A stretch of DNA of 64,000 nt from Prochlorococcus sp. AG-315-I14 (GCA_003283665.1 QBWF01000001.1:1-64000); one strand, 5' to 3'; shown: positions 9,244 to 19,716, numbered from the stretch's first letter. Program-made: numbers and translations. Notes: a model not told the origin generated them from the sequence alone.

Positions 9244-9537
9244 ATGAATAGATCAATTCACGATCCAAGCATCCCAAATGTCGAAATTTACACTTGGCAA
9301 TTTTGCCCTTTTTGCATACGTGCAAAATCCCTCCTCAATCAAAAGGGAATCAAATTTACTGAATATTCCATTGATGGAGACCAAGAAGCAAGGAGAAAAA
9401 TGTCTGAGAAAGCAGAGGGACGTAACACTGTCCCACAAATCTTTATTAACGGCAAAGGCATTGGAGGCTGTGATGAACTCCATGAACTTGATCGAAATAA
9501 CAAATTAAATGATCTCATTAAAAAAATTGATTCATGA
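9244..9537 (+). CDS. grxC: glutaredoxin 3 family
   Basis: This is a dithiol glutaredoxin, a glutathione-dependent thiol reductase of the cytosol. The active site is CPFC (residues 21-24) after the strand VEIYTWQF. The cis-proline appears in [10 protein letters not shown], and the glutathione-binding GGCDEL follows. The length, 97 residues, is slightly above the family norm because of a 12-residue N-terminal extension. Its stop overlaps the gshB start (ATGA), placing it in one operon with the enzyme that makes its cofactor. Confidence 0.95.
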   Translation: MNRSIHDPSIPNVEIYTWQFCPFCIRAKSLLNQKGIKFTEYSIDGDQEARRKMSEKAEGRNTVPQIFINGKGIGGCDELHELDRNNKLNDLIKKIDS

Positions 9538-10463
9538 ATCAACTATTTGTCCTTGATCCAATTCACAACATTAACCCTCTTAAGGACTCCTCTGCCGCTC
9601 TTATGCAGGCTGCCTCTAGAGCTAATATCAATGTCTGGATATGCACCCCTTCAGACCTACAAGCTCGAGGGGACAATGCCTGGGTAGTTTCAAGTCAAGT
9701 CATTTGTGAACCGTGGATCCAAATCCAAACACCTCAAAGCCTTTCTTTAAATGAATTTGCATGCATTTGGATGCGTAAAGATCCACCAGTAGACGAAGCT
9801 TTTTTATATGCAACACATTTGTTGGAAGTAGCTGAAAGAGATGGCGTGAGTGTCATCAATAAGCCAGCATCACTCAGAGCTTGGAATGAAAAATTGGGTG
9901 CTTTAAGATTTAGCCATCTCATGGCTCCTACTCTTGTTGCGAGTCGGGTTTCTCAACTAACCGAATTTGCAAAGGAACATGGAGAAGTTGTTTTAAAGCC
10001 TCTTGGAGGGAAAGGTGGGCAAGGGGTCATTCGAGTAGCAAAAGATGCTCAAGGGTTAGAAGCTTTACTTGAATTAGTTACTGGCCAAGAACATTTACCA
10101 GTAATGATGCAAAAGTTCCTTACTGAGGTAATAAATGGAGATAAAAGAATTCTATTAGTTAACGGAGAGCCATTAGGTGCAATCAATCGCCGCCCAAAAA
10201 AAGGGGACTTCCGAAGCAACCTTGCTTTAGGTGGGCAAGCTGAGCGAACTGATTTAACCAATCAAGAAAAAAAGATATGTGATCAAATTAAACCCGCTTT
10301 ACAACAAGAAGGGCTTTTCTTTGTTGGAATAGACGTTATTGGAGGAATGTTAAGTGAGATCAATGTAACTAGTCCAACTGGGATTAGAGAAGTTGAAAAC
10401 TTAATGGCTACTCCCTTAGCAGATAAGGTTATTGAGAATCTATTAGATCATTTAAATAATTAA
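9534..10463 (+). CDS. gshB: glutathione synthetase
   Basis: GshB ligates glycine to gamma-glutamylcysteine with ATP. The 309-residue ATP-grasp protein has the N-terminal substrate domain ([17 protein letters not shown]), the ATP-binding [14 protein letters not shown], and the C-terminal metal-binding EINVTSPTG. The start ATG at 9534 overlaps the grxC stop by four bases. The last 35 bp overlap the 3' end of the convergent menF gene. Confidence 0.96.
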   Translation: MNQLFVLDPIHNINPLKDSSAALMQAASRANINVWICTPSDLQARGDNAWVVSSQVICEPWIQIQTPQSLSLNEFACIWMRKDPPVDEAFLYATHLLEVAERDGVSVINKPASLRAWNEKLGALRFSHLMAPTLVASRVSQLTEFAKEHGEVVLKPLGGKGGQGVIRVAKDAQGLEALLELVTGQEHLPVMMQKFLTEVINGDKRILLVNGEPLGAINRRPKKGDFRSNLALGGQAERTDLTNQEKKICDQIKPALQQEGLFFVGIDVIGGMLSEINVTSPTGIREVENLMATPLADKVIENLLDHLNN

Positions 10464-11841
10464 CTTTGTCTAAGTTCAATTGATTTATTAAAACATCTAA
10501 TTTTAAACCTACTTCTTGTAATTCACCTTCAACGGTAGAACCCTTAACTAAACCCGCACCTGCAAATAATTCAAGGTGATTACCACTCATATGACCATAT
10601 CTAATTGATACTCTAAATTCGGCATTTTGATCTTTATCAATCCAACCAATAGGTGCAGCATAAGTTTGACGATCAAACAACTCTAGAGCCCGTAGCCAAC
10701 TCATAGCTTTCTTGAGAGGTAATCCAGCTACGGCTGGAGTAGGATGCAAAGCTTCTATTAAATCTAGGGGTAATGTATCTTGAACATCAGCTTCAACCAG
10801 TGTATGTAAATGAATTAAATGGCCTTGATTCATTAATGTTGGTTGCTTCAGATAACTTGCTTTGATTCCTTTTTTTGAAAGTTGTTCTACAATTGACTTA
10901 ACGACAAAGTCATGTTCTCTTAGATCTTTAGAAGAAGCAAGTAAATTTTTTCCATCATCATTTTTTTTTGCAGTCCCCGCCAAAGCATCTATAAATAATC
11001 GATTTTTATTGAGGCTTATTAATCTTTCTGGTGATGCGCCAAAAAATGACTCCTCATTATTTTTTTGCCATAGAAAGCGACAACTATTAGTTTGCTGATC
11101 TCTTAAGCGAGAAAGCATATTAAGGGGATCTAATGGTTCTTTAAGAAAAAGAAGTTGCCTCGTCGCCAAAACGAGTTTATCTAAAGCACCTGTATTAACT
11201 AGTTCTATTCCTTTAGCTAAAACCTCACGATATTCAGATCTCCAATCATTAGAAAAAGCATCAACTAAAAAACAATCTTGCAAGTCAGGATAAATTGTTG
11301 CTGGTGTTCTAAGAATCTCGTCTCTGATTATCCATAATCTTTCGGTAGCTTCACGCACATCTGACAAATTATGGATAATTGAGTTCAAACGAAGCCATGT
11401 CAAACCACTTTTAGAGGTTAACTGCCACCTAGGTAAGACAGCTTGAAATGAAAATTTATCATCTATAGATTTTGCATTATCCTTTGATTGATCAAAGAAA
11501 GAAAATGAATATAAAATTCTTGGTGCTGCATAATCCGGGCTTACAGAAGTATCTATTAAATTCTGAAAAGTTTCATCACTAAACCTCTGAGCATTTTCAA
11601 ACCTATTTGAACCTGATAAATCTAGATGTTGACAATGTCCTGCTGCCGAAATACATAATTCTGGCGCAAGGTCCCAAAGAAATCTAAATTGATGCTTTTC
11701 AGATATTAAAGGCAACTTTTCTAAGGGATCAACACCTTCAACAGGAATAGCAAGACTCAAAATACATTCATCAACTTTTCTCTCCTTCCATGCACGTTGA
11801 GAGGTAATTAAAACTTCACTGAAAACAGGCTCTAAATTCAT
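10429..11841 (-). CDS. menF: isochorismate synthase (phylloquinone pathway)
   Basis: This enzyme converts chorismate to isochorismate, the entry step to phylloquinone for photosystem I. The 470-residue protein has a variable N-terminal half and a C-terminal chorismate-binding domain. Motifs include [47 protein letters not shown] and [12 protein letters not shown], typical of MenF/EntC rather than TrpE. It is transcribed away from menA-menC-menE with about 100 bp between starts. This divergent arrangement around shared pathway genes strengthens the call. Confidence 0.92.
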   Translation of the reverse strand: MNLEPVFSEVLITSQRAWKERKVDECILSLAIPVEGVDPLEKLPLISEKHQFRFLWDLAPELCISAAGHCQHLDLSGSNRFENAQRFSDETFQNLIDTSVSPDYAAPRILYSFSFFDQSKDNAKSIDDKFSFQAVLPRWQLTSKSGLTWLRLNSIIHNLSDVREATERLWIIRDEILRTPATIYPDLQDCFLVDAFSNDWRSEYREVLAKGIELVNTGALDKLVLATRQLLFLKEPLDPLNMLSRLRDQQTNSCRFLWQKNNEESFFGASPERLISLNKNRLFIDALAGTAKKNDDGKNLLASSKDLREHDFVVKSIVEQLSKKGIKASYLKQPTLMNQGHLIHLHTLVEADVQDTLPLDLIEALHPTPAVAGLPLKKAMSWLRALELFDRQTYAAPIGWIDKDQNAEFRVSIRYGHMSGNHLELFAGAGLVKGSTVEGELQEVGLKLDVLINQLNLDKVNYLNDLIDSQ

Positions 11842-11941
11842 GACTAATCAGCAACTTTTACAAATAATCAACCCAATGCATAAAGCATTACCTAGGCTAA
11901 AGGCAGACATCAAGCATTAAATAGAGTAGGTCATTTTTTCT

Positions 11942-12883
11942 GTGGATTCTTCTAAAGCTGAAAGAAAACGTCTTTGGCAAGCTGCAATAAAATGGCCATT
12001 GTACTCAGTTGCCATAATGCCAATCATTTTGTCAGCTGGATTGGAATTGGGAAGGAGCGGGAATATGCGTTGGGGACAATTCATAGGTTTTTTCATTGCA
12101 TCTATTCTAATTTTGATTTGGGAAAACCTTACAAATGATCTTTTTGACGGTGAAACAGGTGTTGATAAATACAAATTCCACTCAATAGTTGCCTTAACTG
12201 GTAATAAAACCACTGTAAGTCGAGTTGCCTATGTTTCGCTTTTATTAGGTTTATTTATAATATTTATCCTGGCTCTAAATAGTAATTTTTCAGTACTTTT
12301 TATAGTCCTCACTTGTTGTTTACTTGGATATTTATATCAAGGACCTCCGTTTCGACTCGGATACAAAGGATTAGGAGAACCTCTATGCTGGATCGCCTTT
12401 GGCCCACTCGCTACAGCAGCTGCACTAATAGTGATTTCTCCAGAGTCTAGTTATGGAAAAATACCCATACCTTGGGGTAACGCTCTTCTAGTTGGATCAG
12501 GACCAGCATTAGCTACTACTTTGGTACTTTTCTGCTCACATTTTCACCAAGTAAGACAAGATGCTGAAGCGGGGAAAAAGTCACCATTAGTTATTCTAGG
12601 AACGTATAAAGCATCAAAAGCTTTGCCATGGCTATTAGGATTAATATTTATATTAGAGATTTTCCCAGTAATCAATGGAGCATGGCCTTTAACTGCCCTT
12701 TTTAGTTTAATTAGTCTACCTGCAGGGATAGATCTTATAACATTAATTAGAAAGTATCATAATAAACCATCTCAAATTAAAAATAGTAAGTTTTTAGCTT
12801 TACGCTTTCAAACAATTAATGGTATATCCTTAAGCATTGGCTTAGCTATATATTGTATTTTCTTTAAAGTATGTATTAATTAA
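11942..12883 (+). CDS. menA: 1,4-dihydroxy-2-naphthoate phytyltransferase
   Basis: MenA prenylates DHNA in the membrane on the way to phylloquinone. This UbiA-family protein of 313 residues has the first prenyl-diphosphate motif as NDLFDGETGVD (residues 65-75) and the second aspartate region as HFHQVRQDAEAGKKS. About eight or nine hydrophobic segments are visible. The GTG start at 11942 gives a family-like N-terminus (WPLYSVAIMPIILSAGL). It begins a three-gene plus-strand operon with menC 9 bp downstream. Confidence 0.92.
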   Translation: MDSSKAERKRLWQAAIKWPLYSVAIMPIILSAGLELGRSGNMRWGQFIGFFIASILILIWENLTNDLFDGETGVDKYKFHSIVALTGNKTTVSRVAYVSLLLGLFIIFILALNSNFSVLFIVLTCCLLGYLYQGPPFRLGYKGLGEPLCWIAFGPLATAAALIVISPESSYGKIPIPWGNALLVGSGPALATTLVLFCSHFHQVRQDAEAGKKSPLVILGTYKASKALPWLLGLIFILEIFPVINGAWPLTALFSLISLPAGIDLITLIRKYHNKPSQIKNSKFLALRFQTINGISLSIGLAIYCIFFKVCIN

Positions 12884-12892
12884 ATATAGGTT

Positions 12893-13861
12893 ATGAAATT
12901 TTCAATCAATACCAAACCATTTTCTTTTAGGCTAACTAAATCATTAAAAACCTCAAACGGTATTATAACAAAAAAGACAGGCTGGTTATTATACCTAAAA
13001 GATTCCTATGGACAATATGGATGGGGGGAAGTGGCGCCATTAAATATAAATGAATTAAGAACATGTGAAAGAATTCTAAATAGCCTAGGTAGTAATTTAA
13101 AAAAAGAATCTATAGAAAATGATTTACCTGAATTCCCAAGCTCTCTTGCCTTTGGATTAGGTTCTTCCTTAGCAGAATTAGATAGTCTTAATGAAAGAAA
13201 TATTTTTGATTGGCCGAAAAGTCCTAGATCATCTTTTCTATTACCTACTGATACTTATCCTGTAGAATCACTAATTAAATATATAAAAAAGTCAAATAAT
13301 AAGAGAGACTCCTACACAATTAAGTGGAAAGTGTCTAATCAAGAAAATCACATTAATGAAAAGAAATTATTAAAAGAAATTCTAACTATTCTACCAGAGA
13401 ATTACAAGTTGAGAATTGATCCCAATGGTGGATGGGGCAAACAAGAAGCAAGCGAATGGATAAATGAACTACAAGATGAACCACGCCTGGAATGGATAGA
13501 ACAACCTCTAGCAGCCCAAGACATTAAAGGGTTATTATCTTTAGCTAACCAGGTTCCCATCGCACTAGATGAATCTTTAGTTGAATTTCCATATTTACGT
13601 AAAACCTGGAAAAGTTGGCAAATTCGTCGCCCTGCCTTAGACGGTGACCCTCGCTTGCTTTTACAAGAATTAGATCAAGGCGGTAGTCATATAGTAATAA
13701 GCACAGCATTTGAAACTGGAATAGGACGAAGGTGGATTAATTATCTTGCGGCAAAACAAGCACAAGGAAAAACCCCCTGTGCTCCTGGCCTTGCTCCTGG
13801 ATGGTGTCCCAACAGTCAACTATTCAACAACAATCCAAAATCAGTTTGGGCAGCAGCATGA
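12893..13861 (+). CDS. menC: o-succinylbenzoate synthase
   Basis: MenC dehydrates SHCHC to o-succinylbenzoate (enolase superfamily). The 322-residue protein keeps the first KxK lysine pair (Lys144, Lys146) and the metal ligands Asp176 (RIDPNGGW), Glu203 (IEQPL) and Asp226 (ALDES). The second catalytic lysine is expected about 20 residues later, in a K-P-A/S-L context; here the sequence is QIRRPALDGDP, with Arg246 at that place. Either the lysine is replaced or my visual alignment is off by a residue. The menA-menC-menE operon context makes the role secure. The stop overlaps menE (ATGA). Confidence 0.88.
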   Translation: MKFSINTKPFSFRLTKSLKTSNGIITKKTGWLLYLKDSYGQYGWGEVAPLNINELRTCERILNSLGSNLKKESIENDLPEFPSSLAFGLGSSLAELDSLNERNIFDWPKSPRSSFLLPTDTYPVESLIKYIKKSNNKRDSYTIKWKVSNQENHINEKKLLKEILTILPENYKLRIDPNGGWGKQEASEWINELQDEPRLEWIEQPLAAQDIKGLLSLANQVPIALDESLVEFPYLRKTWKSWQIRRPALDGDPRLLLQELDQGGSHIVISTAFETGIGRRWINYLAAKQAQGKTPCAPGLAPGWCPNSQLFNNNPKSVWAAA

Positions 13862-15093
13862 CTAAATTTTCCGTTATAAAATGCGACCTTCAAAAGAAAA
13901 ATGACTGTACTAAAAAAATATTAAAAGCTTTTGAAAAAAAAATCTGGGTAGAGTTATTACATTCCAAAGGCAGTGAAGCAAGTTTTCCTTCATCTTCTTT
14001 GCCTACAGGATCAGGAATTATCATCTCCAGTAGCGGAAGCATTGGAGGCCCTCATTATTGTTTGCAACCCATCGAAAATTTGAATCAATCTGCACTTGCT
14101 AGCGGAAACTGGTTAAAGGAACAAGGAATCAATCCAAAAGAATGCTTAATCTTGAATTCATTACCTTTACATCATGTAAGTGGCTTCATGCCTTGGTGGC
14201 GACATCTCACTTGGGATGCTAAACATCACTGGATTTCTCCTTCTTTAATGAATCAACCTTTTCAGCTAGAAAGATATAGCAGACAATTAACAAAGAATAG
14301 TAGCCAATCTATAATCACATCACTAGTTCCAACACAATTAAAATCCCTAATCAATGATCCTTATGGATTAAAATGGCTACAATCTTTATCTCTAATTTGG
14401 GTTGGAGGTTCATCTATTCCCGCAGATATAGTTGAGAAAGCAAGAAATCAATCTATCAACTTAGCCCCCTGCTACGGAGCAACAGAGACAGCCGCAATGG
14501 TTACAGCACTGAGTCCACAAGACTTTCTATCTGGCAATAATAGCGTTGGCTCTCCACTGGAAGACATAGAAATCAGCATCAATCAAAGTAATTTACTTAA
14601 GATCAAAACCAGTAGGCTTGCTATTTCCAAATGGAAAAATAATCAATTTGAATCAATCACTGACTCAAAAGGATGGTGGGAAGCAGGCGATTTAGGAGAA
14701 TATTTAAATATCAAAAACAAGCAATCACTTAGGATTCTTGGAAGAAGAGATTCTGCTATTAACTCAGGAGGAGAGACTGTCTTCCCTGAACAACTCCAAC
14801 TTCAATTAATGGATGCAATCATAAAAAATAAAGTGCAAGTGAAAGAAGTATTTTTCTTGGGCACTGATGATGAAAAGTGGGGTCAAAGAATAGCTGCCCT
14901 CATTAGATTTAAAGACAATGAAACTAATAAGTTAGAAATTATCTCATTTATTAATCACCTTATTAGAGACTGGGAGCCAGCCAAAAAGCCTTCAAATTGG
15001 TATGACTGTCCAAAACTAACTAGAAATACAAACCAGAAATGGGAAATTGAAAAGTGGAGAGAATGGTTAATCTCAAGAGATCCTATTGGCTAA
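13858..15093 (+). CDS. menE: o-succinylbenzoate-CoA ligase
   Basis: This ANL-superfamily ligase activates o-succinylbenzoate to its CoA ester. I start at ATG 13858, which overlaps the menC stop and gives 411 residues. An in-frame start at 13801 would lie wholly inside menC. Visible motifs are the phosphate loop SSSGSIGGPHYC (a histidine where a lysine is usual), LPLHHVSGF, YGATETAAM, the hinge region GDLGEYL...ILGRRDSAINSGGETVFPEQ, and a C-terminal lysine in TNQKWEIEKW. Its length is short for ANL ligases, as is common in cyanobacterial MenE. Confidence 0.88.
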   Translation: MTKFSVIKCDLQKKNDCTKKILKAFEKKIWVELLHSKGSEASFPSSSLPTGSGIIISSSGSIGGPHYCLQPIENLNQSALASGNWLKEQGINPKECLILNSLPLHHVSGFMPWWRHLTWDAKHHWISPSLMNQPFQLERYSRQLTKNSSQSIITSLVPTQLKSLINDPYGLKWLQSLSLIWVGGSSIPADIVEKARNQSINLAPCYGATETAAMVTALSPQDFLSGNNSVGSPLEDIEISINQSNLLKIKTSRLAISKWKNNQFESITDSKGWWEAGDLGEYLNIKNKQSLRILGRRDSAINSGGETVFPEQLQLQLMDAIIKNKVQVKEVFFLGTDDEKWGQRIAALIRFKDNETNKLEIISFINHLIRDWEPAKKPSNWYDCPKLTRNTNQKWEIEKWREWLISRDPIG

Positions 15094-15131
15094 GCCTTAT
15101 AAATAGAGAAAGAAAAAAATATCTATATTCA

Positions 15132-15593
15132 CTAATTCGCTTGAGAATTGGAAGTTGATTCCTTTAACCATAAACTTATCTCTTTAGAGAATGGACATCT
15201 CTTTCTAGAAATAGTATTGATAGATATATGTTTTATACTTGCGATGGCAATCTCTTGACTATTCTTCTTAAATTTAAATCGCAAGATAAAAGAAAAGGCA
15301 TTAACTTTTTCAGGATATAATTCTATATTAATAGAATCGCCAATATAAAAAGGTTCAAAATATTGAGCTTCACAATGTACAATTGGTAATGATGTTTCAG
15401 GATGAATTGATTTAATATTAATAGAAGGAAAAACATCGCCTAAAGATATTCCGAACTGTTCTAGGCTTTCTTCCCAAGTTTCATGACACCATTTTAATAA
15501 TTGAATAAAATGCATTACCCCAGCACCATCAGTCTCTCCAAAACGAACTGTGCGTTTAGAATATAACCAGTCTTTAGAGTTAATCTTATTCAA
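15132..15593 (-). CDS. 1,4-dihydroxy-2-naphthoyl-CoA thioesterase
   Basis: This hot-dog fold thioesterase releases DHNA from its CoA ester before MenA acts. The 153-residue protein has the family opening RTVRFGETDGAGVMHF, whose acidic residue at the helix start is catalytic in 4-HBA-CoA type enzymes, and WCHETWEESLEQFGI. It resembles the cyanobacterial DHNA-CoA hydrolase group. It begins 6 bp after the ndhH stop on the same strand and is convergent with menE, so it sits beside its pathway partners while probably transcribed with ndhH. Confidence 0.85.
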   Translation of the reverse strand: MNKINSKDWLYSKRTVRFGETDGAGVMHFIQLLKWCHETWEESLEQFGISLGDVFPSINIKSIHPETSLPIVHCEAQYFEPFYIGDSINIELYPEKVNAFSFILRFKFKKNSQEIAIASIKHISINTISRKRCPFSKEISLWLKESTSNSQAN

Positions 15594-15599
15594 AAATAA

Positions 15600-16784
15600 T
15601 TATCTATCAACTGAGCCCATGATTACATCTATAGAACCCAATATAGCCATTATGTCAGCAACTTTGGCGCCCTTAAGTATATGAGGAAGAATCTGCAAAT
15701 TATTGGAATCAGCGGCCCTAATTTTAAATCTCCAGGGAGTTACATCATTATTACCTTGAATAAATACTCCTATTTCTCCTTTACCTGATTCTAAACGCGT
15801 ATAAAGTTCTCCGTTAGGAATTTTGAAAGTGGGAGCAACTTTTTTAGCTACATATTGGTAATCAAAACCAGAAAGAATACCTTTTTTGCCCTCAATTGTC
15901 CTTTTCGCTTCAAGATTTTCAGTTGGTCCTCCTGGAATCATCTCACAAGCTTGTTGCAAAATTTTCAATGACTGTCTCATCTCCTCAATACGAACTCTAT
16001 ATCGTGCATAACAATCTCCTTCTTTCTCCCATGCCATGTCCCAGTCAAAATCGTCATAACACTCATAATGGTCTACCTTTCTTAAATCCCATGGTACTCC
16101 TGAAGCTCGAAGCATAGGACCTGACAGGCTCCAATTAATAGCTTGTTCTTTACCTATAGCTCCTAATCCTTCAATACGTCTACGGAAAATTGGATTGTTA
16201 GTGATTAGTTTCTCGTATTCATCAATTTTTGGTCCAAACCATTCACAAAAATCTTTACATTTTTCTAACCACCCCCAAGGTAAATCACATGCAACGCCAC
16301 CAATACGGAAATAATTGTTATTGATCAATCTTTGCCCAGTCGCCGCCTCCCATAAATCATAAATCATCTCCCTTTCTCTAAAAATATAAAAGAAAGGAGT
16401 CTGTGCACCTACATCCGCCAAAAAAGGTCCTAACCAAAGTAAATGATTTGCAATTCTATTGAGCTCAAGCATTATGACCCTTATATAGCTAGCTCTCTTA
16501 GGAACTTTAATATTTGCCAATCGCTCAGGAGCATTGACAACAATTGCCTCATAAAACATACCAGCCGCATAATCCATACGACTTACATACGGAACGAACA
16601 TAACGTTTGTTCTATTCTCAGCAATTTTCTCCATTCCACGATGCAAATAACCAATCACTGGTTCACAATCAACAACATCCTCACCATCAAGCGTTACGAC
16701 TAATCGCAATACACCATGCATTGATGGATGATGGGGGCCAAAGTTCACCACCATTGGCTCCGTTCGCGTCTCAAGCTGCGTCAT
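15600..16784 (-). CDS. ndhH: NAD(P)H-quinone oxidoreductase subunit H
   Basis: This is the 49-kDa-type subunit of the peripheral arm of cyanobacterial NDH-1, near the quinone site. It is 394 residues, the normal length. It opens with [16 protein letters not shown] and contains [25 protein letters not shown]-like [19 protein letters not shown], and ends [18 protein letters not shown], all characteristic of NdhH. No signal or membrane segment is seen. It is divergent from rsmH and followed immediately by the DHNA-CoA thioesterase gene. Confidence 0.97.
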   Translation of the reverse strand: MTQLETRTEPMVVNFGPHHPSMHGVLRLVVTLDGEDVVDCEPVIGYLHRGMEKIAENRTNVMFVPYVSRMDYAAGMFYEAIVVNAPERLANIKVPKRASYIRVIMLELNRIANHLLWLGPFLADVGAQTPFFYIFREREMIYDLWEAATGQRLINNNYFRIGGVACDLPWGWLEKCKDFCEWFGPKIDEYEKLITNNPIFRRRIEGLGAIGKEQAINWSLSGPMLRASGVPWDLRKVDHYECYDDFDWDMAWEKEGDCYARYRVRIEEMRQSLKILQQACEMIPGGPTENLEAKRTIEGKKGILSGFDYQYVAKKVAPTFKIPNGELYTRLESGKGEIGVFIQGNNDVTPWRFKIRAADSNNLQILPHILKGAKVADIMAILGSIDVIMGSVDR

Positions 16785-16827
16785 TGGGCCAAAATGAAAA
16801 GCAATGCTTCAATACTAGTTAAAACTT

Positions 16828-17733
16828 ATGAAAGAAGGACCTCATAGTACAGATTCCAACTTCAATCATTTCCCAATAATGGGGGAAGAAATACTTCAAG
16901 CGCTTAAGGATCTACCGAATGAATATACAAACACAGGATTGATAATTGACTCCACACTTGGGGGAGGTGGGCATTCAGCGAAAATCTTAGAAAATTTCCC
17001 AGGGATAGAGATCATTGGACTAGATCAAGATCCAATAGCTAGAGAGGCAGCATCAAAGAAATTATTAAAGTTTGGTTCAAGAGTAACAATAATTCCTAAA
17101 AACTTTGCAGACTTCACACCTGAAAAACAAGTGATTTGCGTTTTAGCTGATTTAGGAGTTAGCAGTCCTCAACTTGATGAACCTTCAAGAGGTTTTAGCT
17201 TTCGATTAGATGGTCCCATAGATATGCGCATGAATCCTCAAAAAGGTTTTAGCGCAGCTGACCTTATTTCTGAACTTTCTGAAAATGATTTAGCTGATTT
17301 AATATATAACTTTGGTGAAGAAAAACGTTCTCGAAGAATTGCAAAGAAAATTAAAAATGACTTATCAGAAAATGGCTCTTACTCAGGTACAAAAGCATTA
17401 TCTTATGCAATCGCAGGTTGTTTCCCTCCTAAGCAAAGGTATGGACGAATTCATCCAGCAACAAGAACTTTCCAGGCTTTAAGAATTGCAGTCAATAATG
17501 AGTTGGAGTCACTTGATATTTTACTTAAGAAAGCACCAGAATGGCTGTTAGAAAATGGATTATTTATTGTAATAAGTTTTCATTCTCTAGAGGATAGGAG
17601 AGTTAAAACAGTTTTCAAATCTGATGATAGGTTAAAAAGAATTACAAAAAAACCTCTTAGATCAACAGCTCAAGAGATTGAACAAAACCCAAGAAGTAAA
17701 AGCGCTAAATTAAGAATTTCATCTAGGAGATGA
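16828..17733 (+). CDS. rsmH: 16S rRNA (cytosine1402-N4)-methyltransferase
   Basis: RsmH (MraW) methylates C1402 in the 16S rRNA decoding centre using SAM. The 301-residue protein shows [11 protein letters not shown], the SAM motif [21 protein letters not shown]-like [40 protein letters not shown] and [10 protein letters not shown]. These are in the expected order and at the usual length. It is not in a dcw cluster, which is common in cyanobacteria. It converges with the cysteine desulfurase gene, leaving 16 bp. Confidence 0.96.
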   Translation: MKEGPHSTDSNFNHFPIMGEEILQALKDLPNEYTNTGLIIDSTLGGGGHSAKILENFPGIEIIGLDQDPIAREAASKKLLKFGSRVTIIPKNFADFTPEKQVICVLADLGVSSPQLDEPSRGFSFRLDGPIDMRMNPQKGFSAADLISELSENDLADLIYNFGEEKRSRRIAKKIKNDLSENGSYSGTKALSYAIAGCFPPKQRYGRIHPATRTFQALRIAVNNELESLDILLKKAPEWLLENGLFIVISFHSLEDRRVKTVFKSDDRLKRITKKPLRSTAQEIEQNPRSKSAKLRISSRR

Positions 17734-17749
17734 AGAGCTTAGATTTATA

Positions 17750-18898
17750 TTAAGTTCTAAGTTCAATTACTATATTTTTAATTATTTCAATAGCTTTCTG
17801 AATATCTTCTTCAGAGGTTTCTCTCCCAATACTAATCCTTATAGATGCTTCTGCCTCTGGCTTGCTGAGACCAATGCCCTGAAGAACATGAGAAGGTTTA
17901 CCACTACTACAAGCAGAGCCACTAGTACAAAAAATAAATCTTCTTAATTGACTATGTAACCTACTTCCATTTAAACCAGGAAAAGTAATATTTAGATTAT
18001 GAGGTAATCGTAAATCTGGAGATCCATTTAGTATTAATCCAGAAATATTTGCTTGCAAACCATCAAATAGTAAATTTCTTAAATATAAAAGTCTTTTATT
18101 TCTGTTTTCTGAATCTTGTATTGTTAATTCTACAGCTTTGGCAAAGCCAACTATCAATGGCACAGGAAGAGTACCAGATCTTAAACCTTTTTCCTGCCCA
18201 CCTCCCCATTGCAATGGAGAGACAGGTAAGCCATCTCTAATAACTAATGCACCTATGCCTTTAGGTCCATAAATCTTATGAGCAGTAAAACTCATAAAAT
18301 CAAGATTATGTTTATCAGGTTCTAAATCTATGTATCCAAAAGCCTGAGCGGCATCTGTATGAAAAGCTATCCCTCTCTCTCTACAAAAAGAACCTATTTC
18401 AGAAATGGGTTGTAAAACTCCAATTTCATTATTAGCAGCCATCACGCTAACTAGAAATGTATCTTCTTCAAGAGAGTTGGAAATTTGATCAACATTAACC
18501 AAACCATGCTCATTAGGCTGTAATTCTGTTAAACGAAATCCCTCATATCGAAGATATCTAAGAGGGTCAAGTACCGCCTGATGTTCAGTTGAAACGGTAA
18601 TTATATGTCCAGTTTTTCCTAATAGTTTTGCTTTAGCTCTGGAATGTCCAATCAAAGCTAAATTATTGGCCTCTGTTGCTCCACTTGTGAAAATTAATCT
18701 TTCAGAATTTATTTTTAAATATGAGGCTATTTTTTCTCTAGCAACGCCAACAGCCGCAGAAGCAAAAAGACCTGATCTATTATTAAGATTGGATGGATTC
18801 CCCCAAAATTGATTCCAATAGGGAGCCATCTCCTTAACAACCTCTAAACTGCAAGGTGTTGAGGATTGATAATCAAAAACCAGATGATTTTTATCCAT
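17750..18898 (-). CDS. cysteine desulfurase, IscS/NifS type
   Basis: This class V aminotransferase-fold enzyme mobilises sulfur from cysteine for Fe-S clusters or tRNA thiolation. The 382-residue protein has TSGATEANNLAL, the PLP aspartate segment HTDAAQAFG, the PLP lysine in SFTAHKIYGPKG (Lys208), and the sulfur-accepting cysteine in CTSGSACSSG (Cys330). The long loop around that cysteine places it in group I (IscS/NifS) rather than SufS. No isc or suf genes adjoin it. Confidence 0.93.
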   Translation of the reverse strand: MDKNHLVFDYQSSTPCSLEVVKEMAPYWNQFWGNPSNLNNRSGLFASAAVGVAREKIASYLKINSERLIFTSGATEANNLALIGHSRAKAKLLGKTGHIITVSTEHQAVLDPLRYLRYEGFRLTELQPNEHGLVNVDQISNSLEEDTFLVSVMAANNEIGVLQPISEIGSFCRERGIAFHTDAAQAFGYIDLEPDKHNLDFMSFTAHKIYGPKGIGALVIRDGLPVSPLQWGGGQEKGLRSGTLPVPLIVGFAKAVELTIQDSENRNKRLLYLRNLLFDGLQANISGLILNGSPDLRLPHNLNITFPGLNGSRLHSQLRRFIFCTSGSACSSGKPSHVLQGIGLSKPEAEASIRISIGRETSEEDIQKAIEIIKNIVIELRT

Positions 18899-18981
18899 TA
18901 ATTAAGTCATCTACCAAATAATAGAGAGGAATAATCCTTAATATCCTCTCTCAAACTTTAAAAGTCTTATTTTTACTATTT

Positions 18982-19710
18982 ATGAGTGAACCAACCCCAT
19001 TAAAACCAGAGGTTTTACAAACTCCTAGGCTGTTACTAGTAGATGATGAGCCTGGGCTAAGAACAGCTGTTAAAACTTATCTTGAAGATGAAGGATTTGA
19101 AGTAACCACAGCTGTCGATGGAGAGGAGGGATTCGAACAAGCTCAAAAAATGATACCTGACGTAATAATTAGTGACGTTATGATGCCTAGATGTGATGGG
19201 TATGGTCTTTTAAAAAAAATTAGAGAAGACGAACGCCTAGGAGGAACACCAGTAATATTTCTGACAGCTAAAGGTATGACCGTTGATAGAACCCAAGGAT
19301 ATCAAGCAGGTGTTGACGACTACATACCAAAACCTTTTGACCCAGATGAATTAGTAGCAAGAGTTAGAAATGTTGTTAAACGTCAAGAAAGATTATTAGT
19401 AGAAGCTGCAAGATTTGCAGACGCAGATGTTGGGCAAATGGCCAAACAAATCACAGAAATTAAATCAATGTTGACTCAAAGTGATCCGAAAACCTCTAGA
19501 AAAAATGACTTGATTCCAAATTTCACTCCTAGAGAAGCAAGTGTTTTGCAGTTAGTTGCAGAAGGATTAATGAATAAAGAAATCGCAAGGAAATTAGAAA
19601 CTTCAATTAGAAATGTTGAAAAATATGTAAGTAGACTTTTCATTAAAACTGGTACTTCTAGTAGAACAGAACTTGTTAGATATGCTTTAGAAAATCATCT
19701 GGTTACATAA
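18982..19710 (+). CDS. NarL/LuxR-type response regulator, Ycf29-like
   Basis: This 242-residue response regulator has a receiver domain with DDE near residue 21, the phospho-accepting Asp65 in SDVMMP and the switch lysine in PKPFDPDELVARVRN. A linker of about 30 residues follows, then a LuxR-type HTH (about 176-235, FTPREASVLQLVAEGLMNKEIA). The receiver resembles the Ycf29 group of cyanobacteria and red-algal plastids. I place it there by pattern, not by search. No histidine kinase gene is nearby, which is usual for picocyanobacteria. It ends 6 bp from the convergent chlM gene. Confidence 0.82.
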   Translation: MSEPTPLKPEVLQTPRLLLVDDEPGLRTAVKTYLEDEGFEVTTAVDGEEGFEQAQKMIPDVIISDVMMPRCDGYGLLKKIREDERLGGTPVIFLTAKGMTVDRTQGYQAGVDDYIPKPFDPDELVARVRNVVKRQERLLVEAARFADADVGQMAKQITEIKSMLTQSDPKTSRKNDLIPNFTPREASVLQLVAEGLMNKEIARKLETSIRNVEKYVSRLFIKTGTSSRTELVRYALENHLVT

Positions 19711-19716
19711 AACTCT

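Noticed and set aside
9107..9325. 72-residue minus-strand frame antisense to grxC
   Set aside because: Only its last 25 codons are real, as the first segment of prfB; the part opposite grxC is a shadow.
9244..9537. grxC considered as a thioredoxin or arsenate reductase
   Set aside because: CPFC with the GGCDEL glutathione site and the gshB overlap specify glutaredoxin.
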